Assembly: GCA_958510825.1 (NCBI GenBank)
Contig: OY294051.1
Span: 5,722,407-5,786,406 of the forward strand
Direction: 5' to 3'
From: Brachypterus glaber
Taxonomy: Eukaryota > Arthropoda > Insecta > Coleoptera > Kateretidae
DNA length: 64,000 bases
Both the position numbers and the translations under genes were made by a program. Within the stretch, counting starts at the first letter, position 1; each line of letters starts with the position of its first letter. The notes beneath the pieces are model-generated. The model saw only the letters and a program-made list of their open reading frames with translations. It had not been told where the DNA came from and searched no databases. Below, in pieces: positions 11,830-30,078 of the stretch.

Positions 11830-12117
11830 AGCAATTTTTCAAAGGTTGTATCACTTTTCTTTGAAGTTAAACTGAAAAAAAAGTTTGGCTTTTGGACTAA
11901 AGAACTATTGATATAAGTGAAACTGTATATTTGTTTGATGAACAGCTTGTAGACAAAAACATCCAATTACGTTCTGCTGTATAACTAAAGCAAAACCGTG
12001 ATAACATTAATATGTTTAAAGCCTCCAGCTACGACACACGGTTTTCTTTACTTACGGTTGCTTCATATCCAACCGTACTCGAGAAAAGTCACGAATAGAC
12101 ATATGGCTAAAAATAAG
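11830..12117 (+). other. ClC-7 3' flank / presumed 3' UTR
   Basis: Follows the ClC-7 stop codon. No canonical AATAAA was found before the next repeat begins, so the transcript end is not assigned. Confidence 0.4.
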
Positions 12118-12690
12118 AGTTTTTGTCCCCTTGCCCTATGCTAATGTTAAACATATTTGATGTGACGCTAGCAGAAAAGGTCCTGAATCGTTTGATAAAA
12201 GAATTTTTCAAATCGGATATTCCGTTCAAAAGTTATAAGACTTACATACAGACCGACAGACAGACAGACACCCACTTTTCTCACATTTTCTCGACGTTTC
12301 ATGACATTCTTAACCCGAAAACGCAAAAAAAAATGTTTTTTCGGTCGATTTTAATAAATTCCGTTATTATTTAATAACTCAGGAACCCTTCAAGCTACAG
12401 CTCATGTAGTTATTTTCACCACAGGCGTTCGAAATGGAGGGGCTTCTCACTTTTTTTGTCTCAAACTTTTTTCTGTATAACTTTTTTGTAGTTTTGTTAT
12501 TGGGATACGATTTCTCAGTTAAAAATGCACAAAAAGGTACTCTTGTTGTAATAGCGTAAGATTTACCGTAAAATGCAATTTTTGAAGTCCCTCTTGACGT
12601 AGCTCCTTAACCAGCCGCTTTTGGACATATTTTTATAGAAACATTTTTTTCATATTTTTTTATATAAAATTAACCTTTATAAAGAGTATA
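12118..12690 (+). repeat. Dispersed repeat family B copy 2 joined to a family D remnant
   Basis: 12118-12340 repeats 2086-2345 (TTGCCCTATGCTAATG, AAAGGTCCTGAATCG, ACAGACAGACAGAC). From about 12340 it continues with TTAATAACTCAGGAACCCTT and AAAATGCACAAAAAGGTACT, which are parts of the foldback element at 20851-22032. The mosaic suggests one longer element type. Confidence 0.6.
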
Positions 12691-13280
12691 GTAGCTATTT
12701 AAAAGCATCCATTGTAACTGCAAACCACTACTGAGGGGCGTGTCTTAAGTCTGCTTAATCTCCGTGGACACGCCCCCAATAAGAAACAACTAAAGCAACA
12801 TGAGAGTATGTTTTCTAGAATAACCAAACTGTAACGTAAACTCGAATAAAAAACAAAATAACGACTCAGTTGTTCATAGAAAATGAAGCAACCTTCGATA
12901 TAAGACCAAAAATTAGCAAATTAAAAAAAAAATAACATGTGTTATTTATAAATGATTTTTATACCTACTTAAACTTTTGTATATCAGAGAATTTATATTT
13001 GTTATTTACATTTAGTTATATAGGGTCCTAATTATAATACCTACTAATGCATTGTGTCATGTCAAAATCTGAGGGGTATTTTTTTATTTTATGACGTAAG
13101 TTTTTTTGTGTACATATTTATGTTTTAATAATTTTATAGATGCTAATTGGGTATAAAACGCCAAATACCATGTTTTGTTTTTTTTTGTGTTCAGTGTGTT
13201 TTACAAGAATATACTTCAAAAGCTCACACAAAGCACAAATAAAATCTATTTCTATTTTATAAAACAATAAATAGGGTCAC
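12691..13280. other. Intergenic, nothing recognised
   Basis: AT-rich spacer with short A/T runs. A local inverted pair around AGGGGCGTGTCTTAAG and GGACACGCCCC (12733-12775) is the only structure seen. Confidence 0.4.
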
Positions 13281-13284
13281 TCAA

Positions 13285-13412
13285 ATAGTTGTTACTTTGT
13301 CTAGTGTTTTGGTGGTTAGCCAATTGGGTTTCTGGAAGTTTTTGCCTAAAAAGCCAAAACCATCCAACCACCAAAACACTCAGTAACGCACCCACTTGAC
13401 AAAGCAACAACT
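13285..13412. repeat. Foldback element, GTTGTTACTTTGTC arms
   Basis: GTTGTTACTTTGTC plus AGTGTTTTGGTGGTT on the left pair with AACCACCAAAACACT and GACAAAGCAACAAC on the right. The arms are about 40 bp, with an extra 15 bp bulge in the right arm. Confidence 0.65.
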
Positions 13413-13773
13413 GATCTGACTCTAACAATAAACCATAGCCTTGAAAAAAAAAATGTTTACAAAAGGTGTAGTACTTTTTTTTTTATTCCAACTTTATAAG
13501 GCATTTGATGTTATTGTGGTAAATATTGGGGCCATTTTAGAGTATTAAGGGGTCATCTGTAAATGAAGAAACGTATGCAAGTGGGAGTCGGGACTAAACC
13601 AATTTGGCCACATCATTTTAAAACTTGGCCACCAGCTAAAGTGTGGCACACGGATCTGTGACAGTCAAAGAAATGCGGCAGAAAAGTTAAATCGGAAAAA
13701 CCAGGCTTCCAGACTGTAAATCTGATAAATACTTCAACCAATGAATTAGGATACAAAAACTGTAATTAAGGCC

Positions 13774-14052
13774 CAGCGCTAGATAATAGTTATTTATGGT
13801 ACTAGTGGGTAAAGAGGCGTCAGCCAAGCAGGTTAATTTTCGAGAGGGCAATATCGGTTTACCCATGAGTGCCATACAAGGTTTTATCCAATAAATAGCT
13901 TGGGAATTCATATTTTTATTAACAATTTTAATGACATTTACAAGAAAATAATTCGACACTCAATAAAGTAAAAGCCACGCGGGGGTTATTATTGAGTTTA
14001 TCTATTTAAAATAAAGCTGGTAATTGTCTTATTATCTGTATGTATTGGATAA
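13774..14052 (+). mobile_element. MITE family H, copy 1
   Basis: Begins AATAGTTATTTATGGTACTA and ends CTTATTATCTGTATGTATTG. Other copies: 17274-17524, 38718-39054, and 60456-60765 (opposite strand). It contains the GC-richer block GGCGTCAGCCAAGCAGGTTA and CCACGCGGGGGTTATTATTG. Copies differ by internal deletions around the CCTGC/GCAGG palindrome; this copy lacks the left palindrome arm and has lost the GTGACAGTTGAGTGGGTAAA part. Confidence 0.8.
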
Positions 14053-14181
14053 AGATATATTACCTTATTCCCTTGCAAGCCCTTCTGACTAGATCTAGTA
14101 TTTTCTTCTCTATACTGTTGTAACTACACCTTTATCCTAGTGAGCACGCGATAGCATTTGTGAGAGCAGTCTGATTATAAA

Positions 14182-14396
14182 GTGCGATTATAAAGTGCCG
14201 AACAGTTTGAAAAGAAAATACTCTTCGCTTGAAGCCACGCGTCTGTTAGAGTTGTGCGCGACAAGCCCATGTGATTGCTACGTACAACAGCTCGGTGGCC
14301 AGTAAAACGCACACAGCTTTCTTGCATTTTACTCATCGCTAATGCCAGTTTTGCATTAAAAAGTGTTCGGCACTTTATAATCGCACGGTATATTCA
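14182..14396 (+). mobile_element. MITE family I, copy 1
   Basis: Terminal inverted repeats GTGCGATTATAAAGTGCCGA and CGGCACTTTATAATCGCAC. The interior contains GTTAGAGTTGTGCGCGACAA and CACATGTGATTGCTACG-like sequence. The opposite-strand copy at 39219-39423 matches over its full length. Both sit near a family H copy. Confidence 0.8.
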
Positions 14397-14698
14397 TAAA
14401 AAGTTCATAGATTTGATTTTTGTAATTTTTTGCTAAAGAACAATAATAACACGCGTTAACCGGACGTGAATTGAATACTAATTACTGACTGATGCCGGTG
14501 TGCTGGTCCATATCTGTCGGTGAATGCTACCGTTTCGCGCAAGGTCAAGCACCAAAAGACAAAAAATTTATATACGCGACAACAAAAACAGAAAAATTCA
14601 ATAATGTAAAATAAAATTGTTATTAATTTTAAGAAAATAAGTGAAGATTAAACACACTGTTTCATATTCGCATGGCAAACTTTAAAGCTGTACCACAA

Positions 14699-14885
14699 CC
14701 CAGGTGTCGTCTTTAAGACGTCGCTTTTACGTCATATTAATGACGTACTGACGAGTAACGTGACGTACTAAACACGTCGCAGGTACGTTAAAATGTCACA
14801 GCCTAATGACGTCAGTTTGCAGACGTCTTGAAGACGTCAGCGTTTCTAGTCCGTCTAAAAATGGAGACGACACCTTCAACCTGGG
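14699..14885. mobile_element. Foldback element packed with ACGTC / GACGTC words
   Basis: The ends CCCAGGTGTCGTCT and AGACGACACC..CCTGGG are inverted complements. Between them GACGTC occurs at least four times, and further CGTC/GACG words occur in both orientations, including TGACGTCA-like and AGACGTCT sites. A looser ACGTC-rich stretch is at 54345-54530. Confidence 0.6.
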
Positions 14886-14937
14886 AAAGGCCGGTCTAGG
14901 CCTGACAGGGTGGTCCAATCTCGTAAACACATGCTTA

Positions 14938-15085
14938 GGGAACGTTCAAGTATTACGTAACGCTCTTAGGGGGGGTAGGGGTCATTTTGGAGTGTTACGC
15001 CCATGTTAATGGTATAGGAAAATAGCGTTACGGGGGGGGGTCTAAAATGGTCAAAATTTGCGTTACATAATACTTGAACGTTCCC
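14938..15085. mobile_element. TTA-target MITE family E, short copy 1
   Basis: GGGAACGTTCAAGTATTACG at the left and CATAATACTTGAACGTTCCC at the right, flanked by TTA (14935-14937, 15086-15088). The interior has G-runs and GAGTGTTACGCCCATGTTAA. Nearly identical to 19762-19912. Confidence 0.85.
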
Positions 15086-15088
15086 TTA

Positions 15089-15790
15089 TATTAGGCATGA
15101 CAACATTCATTTTAAAGTTTAATCTAAAACCCAAAATTTAAGTTGTTTCTTTTAGCGATGACCCATAAATGTGATATATTTTTATTACACAATTGTCCCA
15201 ATAAACATTTTGGGCTTTACAAAGGTCACTACAATCTAAAAAGAGCTCTTTTTAGGTTGTGGTGACCTTTATAAAACCTAAACTGTTTAATGGAATGTTA
15301 AGATGTAAAGATTTTATTTATTATAGATTAAACAATTAAATATACTTATACTTTATTTAATACTAGAATTTTTATTTTAATATGTACATTTTAGACATTA
15401 ACATCCAAAATATTATAAAATCACAAAAAGATATTTATAAATAATTATTAAAATTATCAGGTAAATTACATGTATAACCAATACAAAAATACTTTAGTAT
15501 AATAAAATATTATGTACCTATTTCGAGAATCTCATAATTGGAAAAATACTATATTAGTAAGGCCTCATTTCCAATATACATTTGGCCTGAAAATATTTTA
15601 TATAAAAAAACTGGAGTTCAAATTTATATTTCTAACATAATTCAGACTTCAAGTGTTATTTCTTTATTATTAATATAAATAAAATACAGTGAAAACACCA
15701 CACACAAACATAAGCTTATAAGTAGAATTTTTTCTATAAAACCACCTTTCAAATCGAGTGTGGCTTGAAATTAATTGTCCGCTAAGCTGA
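15089..15790. other. Intergenic AT-rich spacer
   Basis: Contains a short inverted pair around AAAGGTCACTACAATCTAAA and TTTAGGTTGTGGTGACCTTT (15222-15272). Otherwise no frame or repeat is recognised. Confidence 0.4.
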
Positions 15791-15909
15791 CCTACTACGC
15801 TAAAAAGAAGTACTCCTTTTTTCGCATAGCAACGTTTTCACGTCAACTCTGATGTATTGAAAAAGCTGCTATGCGACAAATGGAGTTACTGCTTTCTAGC
15901 GTAGTAGGA
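15791..15909. mobile_element. CTACTACGCTA foldback element, copy 1
   Basis: Ends CCTACTACGCTA and TAGCGTAGTAGG; inner arms AGTACTCC/GGAGTTACT and CGCATAGCAACG/CTGCTATGCG. A diverged, internally duplicated relative is at 28017-28198. Confidence 0.65.
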
Positions 15910-15984
15910 GCTTAAAGCTTCTCCATGACTCTCTGTTTATTTTTAAAATGCTTTAATGCAATTATTAGTATATTAAAGTACTAG

Positions 15985-16090
15985 TTTCATAACATACGTT
16001 TTTAGCGCACGAGTACAAGTTTAGAAAACGAGCTGCTTGCGGCGAGTTTTCTAAAGTACTAGTGCTCTAAAAACGTGTTATGAAACGAGT
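15985..16090. repeat. Foldback with TTTCATAACA arms
   Basis: AGTACTAGTTTCATAACATA, CGTTTTTAGCGCACGAGTAC and TTTAGAAAAC on the left are mirrored by GTTTTCTAAAGTACTAGTGC, TCTAAAAACG and TGTTATGAAACGAGTGCTTT on the right. The loop is GAGCTGCTTGCGGC. Confidence 0.6.
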
Positions 16091-17164
16091 GCTTTATACA
16101 ATTTTTTCTATTTTGCTCTAAAATTTAAAAAACTTACATTTAAATTGATGACTGATTTAGGGATTTTTGTTTTGGGTTGGCATTACAGTTTACACTATAT
16201 TTAAAGTTCTAAGAACAAATGATATTTTGATATATTTTACAGTCATCTCTTCTTTTTTCACTGCAATTAACCAGTCCACAATTTAACACGGTAAAAAATA
16301 ATCCAGACACAAAATTTTGTAAAAAATTAAACTTAAAATCGACATTGACATTTGCACGCAAAACGTCAAGAGATAGGCTTTTGTATGTTGCCAACCCAAC
16401 AGAAAAAAAATGGGCCTATAAGAACACGCAAAATGCGTGTGATTATGAGCTTATAAGAGACGCAAAATATAAAAAAATTACATTATTTTTCTTTCTTTTT
16501 AATAAAGTTCTACTTTTTCCTTGCATAAATTCAAATAAACAGTACGCCAATGCTGCTTTTTTAGTAATTTTAATCTTTATCGATCTTGCCACTATAAATA
16601 AAAAAAAATCGGCAGCAAGTTTTACAGAAAAAAGTCCGAATTTAATTACAGAGCGGGAAAACGATATGCATTCAAGTAATTCACTGGTTTACTATAATAT
16701 TTTTGTTGTGCTCTGCGCGAAAAGTCGATGTTCTTGCTTTTTTTTATCTATTCATAAAAATATTACAGTAAAATATTTGAGGAATTCTTTTTCTTCGCCA
16801 AGTACTTATAATTTTAAAATACTTGTGTCGTGTTTTTGTATTTTATTTATGTATAAAGAAATTTTATTAAAGATATTCTTTAGAAGTGTTAAAAAAATGT
16901 AAATAAATAAAGCCATTTATATGGATTGGTGAAAATAGCACTGACGCTGACGCCTAGTGTTCTAAACTTTTCGCTCGTCGATAAAATCATAAGTATTACT
17001 TGTTACATAAATAGCTATTATTCAATTGATAAATTTTAAACAGGTCCGTTTCTAATTTAAAATAATTTTTCATTTAGAACATGGTATTTTTTTAGTAGTA
17101 ATAAATATTAAACTAATAATTAAAAAACACATTTTTAAATTCGGTAATACTATAGTTTCATTAT
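16091..17164. other. Intergenic; long AT-rich frame without coding signature
   Basis: Holds a plus-strand stop-free run at about 16345-16902 whose composition is K/N/F/I-rich, with the first ATG only at 16664 and no recognisable domain. The short string GATTATGAGCTTATAA inside it recurs at 49602, which suggests repeat origin. Treated as non-coding. Confidence 0.45.
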
Positions 17165-17832
17165 AAACTCCATTCAACGAGAGAATGCGACTCTGACGTC
17201 AGAGCGCATAAACTAAATAGTCCAAACTCTGTAGGGAAATTGAAACTTATTTCTTAACACTAAATAATAGTTATTTATGGTACTAGTGGGTAAAGTAAGA
17301 TATTGCCCATGAGAAAATTAACCAATCCAATAAATGGCTTAGAAATTCATATTTTTATTAAAAATTTTAATGACATTTACAAGAAAATAATTTGACAAGT
17401 GACAGTTGAGTGGGTAAAATAAATAATTATCTCAATAAAGTAAAAGCCACGCGGGGGTTATTATTGAGTTTATCTATTTAAAATAAAGCTGGTAATTGTC
17501 TCATTATCTGTATGTATTGGATAATTGATTTTTGTATACATATTTTCTATATATTTTGTATATACATTTTCTATATAATAATTGAATCAGTTATTACTAA
17601 AACACCCTAAGTCAAGTGTTCATTAACTGTTACTAAACAAGTGTTTACTCAAATTAATAATTTTTTTGCACTTAGCATTATTCTTATCGGTTTGGACTTA
17701 AGGTGTTTTCGTAATAACCGATTCAATTATGTATTTTCTTAATAAATAAGATTCAGTTACCCTACAGAGTGCTATTCAGTTTACTCGCTGTGACGTCAGA
17801 GTCGCATTCTCTCGTTGAATGGAGTTTAGACG
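17165..17832. mobile_element. Element family J with TGACGTCAGAG-bearing terminal repeats, copy 1
   Basis: Left AACTCCATTCAACGAGAGAA, TGCGACTCTGACGTCAGAG; right CTGTGACGTCAGAGTCGCAT, TCTCTCGTTGAATGGAGTTT. The arms are about 90 bp including CTGTAGGGAAATTGAAAC / TCAGTTACCCTACAGAG. A family H copy (17274-17524) is inserted inside. Second copy at 45428-45976. Confidence 0.75.
17274..17524 (+). mobile_element. MITE family H, copy 2 (nested)
   Basis: Same ends as the copy at 13774. It is internally deleted for the GGCGTCAGCCAAGCAGG block and lies within the left half of the family J element, so it inserted later. Confidence 0.75.
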
Positions 17833-18773
17833 CTTTGTCCATTAAAAAACTTGCCGCAAGTTTGCTCGTTTTTGAAACTTGGACGCGTGCGCCAATAGTG
17901 TAATGAAACGAGTATTTTATACTATTTTTTCTGTTTGAGTGGTTTTTACAAAAAAAGACAACAACATTGGAGAAGTTTTGATTTTTTTGTAAAAAAATAG
18001 CAAAACTATTAAACTTATTTGTTATATGTATATAAATTTATTAGTTTCAAAAACAATAAGCGATATTATGGACTTAAAATCACACGCAACTCAAATAGAA
18101 CGAATGTATACCGGGTGTCCCAAGTTTTCTGTTCCACTCAAAACTGAGGAGTGGTTCCATTAAAGATTATATTTTGATAAAAATGCATCCTTTCGATTAA
18201 AGGAGATATTGCGTGGAATAAAAAACACTGTACACCCAATATTCAAAACTGAATTACCGATAAACTATGCAAATGTGCGCATAGAAAAACCCTGTTTAGT
18301 TTTTTTTTTACAACTTCCTGCAAAATAATGTTCATTCTTAAGATAATATCCTCCTTTTTAAATTGATAACCCCATATTTTTTCAAAGAGATAAACATGTG
18401 TTTCTTTGAGTAACATTTTATTTTAGAACATCAATTACTTAAACCATGTCATTTATGGTTTAACCAAAAATATATTTTTTTTAATGAGATACATACATAC
18501 GGGTACTATTGGATAGAGAATGAAAACAAAAAGTTAAATGCAAGTACTCTTAGATTTTTTTCGTTTATTTTATTGTTCTAGAAAAACCTATTAAAATTGG
18601 AATATTCAACAGTTTTCAGAATTATATATCCAATAGTACAGCATGTCCCAAAACAAGGTTTGAGTAATTTCCGGTAAAACCCAAATAAAGCTAGGGGGAT
18701 GTATGTACCGTTAAAAAAAATTGAGGGACAATAATTTCTGGTAAAATAATAATTACCTTTTGATTATGCAATC
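17833..18773. other. SFT2 3' flank
   Basis: AT-rich. On the minus strand an AATAAA at 18569-18564 lies about 205 bp past the SFT2 stop and is a candidate polyadenylation signal. A weak inverted pair GTACTATTGGATA / TATCCAATAGTAC (18504 and 18627) is present. ACCGGGTGTCCCAAG at 18111 looks like a mariner terminus without a partner. Confidence 0.4.
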
Positions 18774-23541
<4,768 letters not shown>

Positions 23542-24043
23542 ATTTGAGCTAAAATATAAGTCCATGTTTACAGTTTTATCAAACAATATATAAAATCAAT
23601 AACTAATTACCTTATCAGTCTTATATATAATAATATTCTAATCAATTATCTTTTATCTATTTTACGCACAGAACTTCACGATTTTCGCTTTTTGACAAGC
23701 AACAGGTTTTTTGAGGTTAAATTTGAAGTGACGTGTTTTGTTTTCTTTATTTCAAAAAAATAATCTATTACAATGAAAATAATCATTCAAAATGATTATT
23801 TAGTGAATTTTTTGATTATAATGTATCATTTCGACGTGTTTTACCAATTTATAATGATTTTCAATAAAATTTTAAACACCCGCTTTAAAGTTTATGTTGG
23901 CCAAACTGAATAAAACTTATTTTTTCTTTAAGTTTGTCAGCCCGGTTTTGAAACGTCAAAAATTTCTGCTTGTAATCTTCATAACAAAAGTGCGAATTTT
24001 CAGTGTTTTTCAGTGAATTACGAAGAAAATTTAGTAAAAAAAC
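23542..24043. promoter_or_regulatory. Shared head-to-head promoter region of SFT2 and Rpt1
   Basis: 502 bp separate the two divergent start codons. No clear TATA box is seen for either gene, and both 5' UTRs and transcription starts must lie here. There is no mobile element in this stretch, in contrast to almost everything around it, which fits a constrained bidirectional promoter. Splice sites upstream of the ATGs were not identified. Confidence 0.6.
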
Positions 24044-27361
<3,318 letters not shown>

Positions 27362-27428
27362 TGACAATTTATCTTTAAATGTAAATGGATCAAATTTTTT
27401 TTTGAAGATTTCCATTTCGATTATTTGC

Positions 27429-27628
27429 NNNNNNNNNNNNNNNNNNNNNNNNNNNNNNNNNNNNNNNNNNNNNNNNNNNNNNNNNNNNNNNNNNNNNNNN
27501 NNNNNNNNNNNNNNNNNNNNNNNNNNNNNNNNNNNNNNNNNNNNNNNNNNNNNNNNNNNNNNNNNNNNNNNNNNNNNNNNNNNNNNNNNNNNNNNNNNNN
27601 NNNNNNNNNNNNNNNNNNNNNNNNNNNN
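27429..27628. other. Assembly gap of 200 N
   Basis: Exactly 200 N, the size usually used for a gap of unknown length. It lies in Rpt1 intron 6. Sequence on the two sides cannot be assumed to be adjacent in the genome. Confidence 0.99.
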
Positions 27629-28209
27629 GGGAAAGTAAAAAAAATGAAAATTTTTATTGCTTTTTTTACGTTTCTTGACGTTTTATATAAAAAAATATGA
27701 TTTCCGTTTAAAAACATTTCTGTTGGCCTGTCTGTCGGTCTGTCTACCAGTCGGTCTCTCTGTCTGTCGGTCTGTCTGTCGGTCTGTCTGTCCGGGAAAT
27801 TGTGAGCACGATAACTTGACAACGGTTTAAGCTAAATTTGGACCGTAGGCAGTTCTAGGCTGGAATTGTTTTTGGTAATAATTGGGGTGGGGTAAAATGG
27901 GCGCGAAAAACAATTTTTTCAAAAAAAAAATTGAAAAAATGTTCGAAAATTTACTTTTTACTTTTTTATTATTTTTTTTTTTTCGTTTTTGATTTTAATG
28001 AACCTAGGCCTATACTGCCCCACTACGCTAGAAAGCCAAATATCAGAGTTGACGTCAAAACGTCGCTGCCCTACTACGCTAGAAATTAGTAACTCCATTT
28101 GTCACCTAGCGACGTTTTCACGTCAACTCTGATGTAATATTTTGAAAACGCTGCTATGCTACAAATGGAGTTACTGCTTTCTAGCGTAGAGGGCAGTATA
28201 GGGGAAAGT
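27629..28209 (+). mobile_element. Family G copy, 5' cut by the gap, with nested element
   Basis: Begins within the family (GCTTTTTTTACGTTTCTTGA), has an extended TGTC-type run at 27720-27790, then ACGATAACTTGACAACGG, and ends GTATAGGGGAAAGTA. It is interrupted at 28017-28198 by the CTACTACGCTA element. Confidence 0.6.
28017..28198. mobile_element. CTACTACGCTA foldback element, copy 2 with internal duplication
   Basis: Contains CTGCCCCACTACGCTAGAAA, a second CTGCCCTACTACGCTAGAAA 53 bp on, TCACGTCAACTCTGATGTAA, and ends TTTCTAGCGTAGAGGGCAG. The doubled left end implies partial tandem duplication or insertion of one copy in another. Related to 15791-15909. Confidence 0.65.
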
Positions 28210-28542
28210 ATTATTTTAATGGCAGCAGATTTTTCTCCTCAATACAAAAAATATTTAATTAATTGTACTAAATATATTCAATTAATTTTATCTAAATAAT
28301 TATTTGTTTTTATTTGTCCTTAAATAAATATCTATAATAAATCGTATCCTGTGCACATAGTAATTTTATTGTTAAAATGTAGTAATTTTATATAAATTTC
28401 AACATTTTGCAATATCCAATCACTACTTATTACACATGTATATTTTAATGTTTTAAGAAAATATTATGTTAGTTGACAAAATTTACTTTCAAGATAAAGA
28501 CACTTAAGTTATTCAATTATCCAAAATTATCCAAAACAGAAA
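28210..28542. other. AT-rich spacer before the candidate exon
   Basis: No repeat or frame is recognised. If the following frame is a real first exon, its promoter would be here, but no TATA or initiator match stands out. Confidence 0.35.
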
Positions 28543-28763
28543 ATGGGCAAAAATAATAAAAAACTAAAATACAGTGCGAAGTTTGTAAAATACGCGAGAA
28601 GGACGGGCTGCATAAAGTTGCGTTACTCCCAAGGAAGTTGGAAAATTAAGAGTTGGGATGTGAAAGACGTTGAGGTTTTAAAATATTACATTCAGACATC
28701 AAATTGGTTCCTTTGTGAGAAGAGTTTTAGAGAAGTTGCTGTAAACAATCATCGTTTTTATAC
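28543..28763 (+). CDS. Candidate first coding exon, unknown protein
   Basis: ATG in good context (CAGAAAATGGGC) opens a basic frame of 73 codons (MGKNNKKLKYSAKF..., then KYARRTGCIKLRYSQGSW, and VEVLKYYIQTSNWFL). It ends at a consensus donor: TATAC/GTAAGT at 28764, and the unspliced frame stops within the intron. Mixed codon use and W/C/R content are unlike the random K/N/I/F frames nearby. I do not recognise the family and cannot find the next exon. Alternatives are a transposon-derived fragment or a chance frame. It lies after the gap, so it need not relate to Rpt1. Confidence 0.3.
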
Positions 28764-29120
28764 GTAAGTTTTTATTATATTATTCACAGCGCCTGCGCTA
28801 GAATAATATTATCGAGCATTGAACATCTTTAGGAGGAAATCGTCAAGGACAAAAAATTCTTGAATATAAAGTTTCATGAAAAAATAAGCAACTTTTTTTT
28901 TAAATGTTCGTCTGTCTGTCCGGTGTCACGTTTTTTGTAGAGACGATAACTCAAGAACGAATAGCTCGGTCGACTCGAAATTTTTAGGAAAAATCAAGTT
29001 CTATGAGGGAAAGATCCCTATTGTTTTTGAGAGTAATCCCCCCAAAAAAAAAAAGTTATGGGGGGTTAAACTTTAAAAAAAATCGAAAAAAGCTGAAGGA
29101 AAATTCCGGGGAAATCTTTT
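28764..29120. other. Spacer with a TGTC-type repeat fragment
   Basis: Contains CGTCTGTCTGTCCGG, then GACGATAACTCAAGAACGAA and AGGGAAAGATCCCTATTG. This is a repeat related in style to families B and G that leads directly into the 21 bp array. Confidence 0.45.
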
Positions 29121-29139
29121 GTACACCCATCGGTAACTC

Positions 29140-29420
29140 GGTAGGAATTCAGGAGAATTCATGGGGAATTCAAGAGGAATTCACAAGGAATTCAGGGGAA
29201 GTCACAAGGAATTCAGGGGAAGTCACAAGGAATTCAGGGGTAGTCACAAGAAATTCAGGGGAAGTCACAAGGAATTCAGGGGAAGTCACCAGAAATTCAG
29301 GGGAAGTCACAAGGAATTCAGGGGAAGTCACAAGGAATTCAGGGGAAGTCACAAGGAATTCAGGGGAAGTCACAAGGAATTCAGGAGAACTCATGAGGAA
29401 TTCAGGGGAATTCATGTATT
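29140..29420. repeat. 21 bp tandem array, about 11 units
   Basis: The unit is close to AAGGAATTCAGGGGAAGTCAC, head to tail, with variant units at both edges where GAAGTCAC becomes GAATTCA or GAACTCA. Length 21 is a multiple of three, so all frames stay open and give apparent repeat proteins on both strands; these are artefacts. Confidence 0.9.
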
Positions 29421-30078
29421 AGGGGAACTCTTTTGTACACTTTCCTGGTAGCGGTTAACCCCCCAGTCCTAAATTTCTATAATACATTCTCTTATTAATG
29501 TATTTTTACAGATACAATAAAATAATATTATTTATATATAAATAATAATAATAAGTATATATTTTTTTAATTAGCGAATAACAGAACCATAGATACCTAA
29601 TCAACATAAAGATATTATAAAACTTGGAATTATGATTAAAAATCTTATTACTTGCATGATTGTGCCATTTGCTCTCTATGCATAAAAATATAAAATATGT
29701 ATCTAACAAGTTAATTGGTAATTTTTTAATTAGTAGATGTGTGGGCTATTCCATGCGAAATATTATTTTATAGCGATCTTTCCGAACGGGTTAACACTTT
29801 GGCTGCTATGTGTATCTCTCCGTATACACACTGGCAGGGGCCAAATCGACACGTGTATATGTCAGTATACATAAGCAAATGTGTGTATGTTTCTACATGT
29901 AAACTGAAGTAACACGTTTCAAGTGTTTTTCTTATATGATAACATTTGACGTGCTCCAATTTAATACGAAAATAATGTTAGCTCTACCTTTTAATAAAAA
30001 TAATTAATAAATGTAAAAAGTCATAGGAAACCTTTTTTGATTTAAAGTAAAAAACATGTGGCACATTCATTTTAGAAG
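29421..30078. other. AT-rich spacer
   Basis: Nothing recognised apart from short alternating TATA/ATA runs near 29515-29570. Confidence 0.4.

Noticed and set aside
16345..16902. 185-codon plus-strand frame
   Set aside because: Starts at TTG; composition is what AT-rich DNA gives, no domain, and part of it resembles a repeat at 49.6 kb.
29140..29420. CRISPR or regulatory iteron array
   Set aside because: Units are head to tail with no spacers and diverge only at the edges, as a minisatellite does.
29003..29451. Repeat proteins on both strands over the 21 bp array
   Set aside because: Unit length is a multiple of three, so both strands are open by construction.
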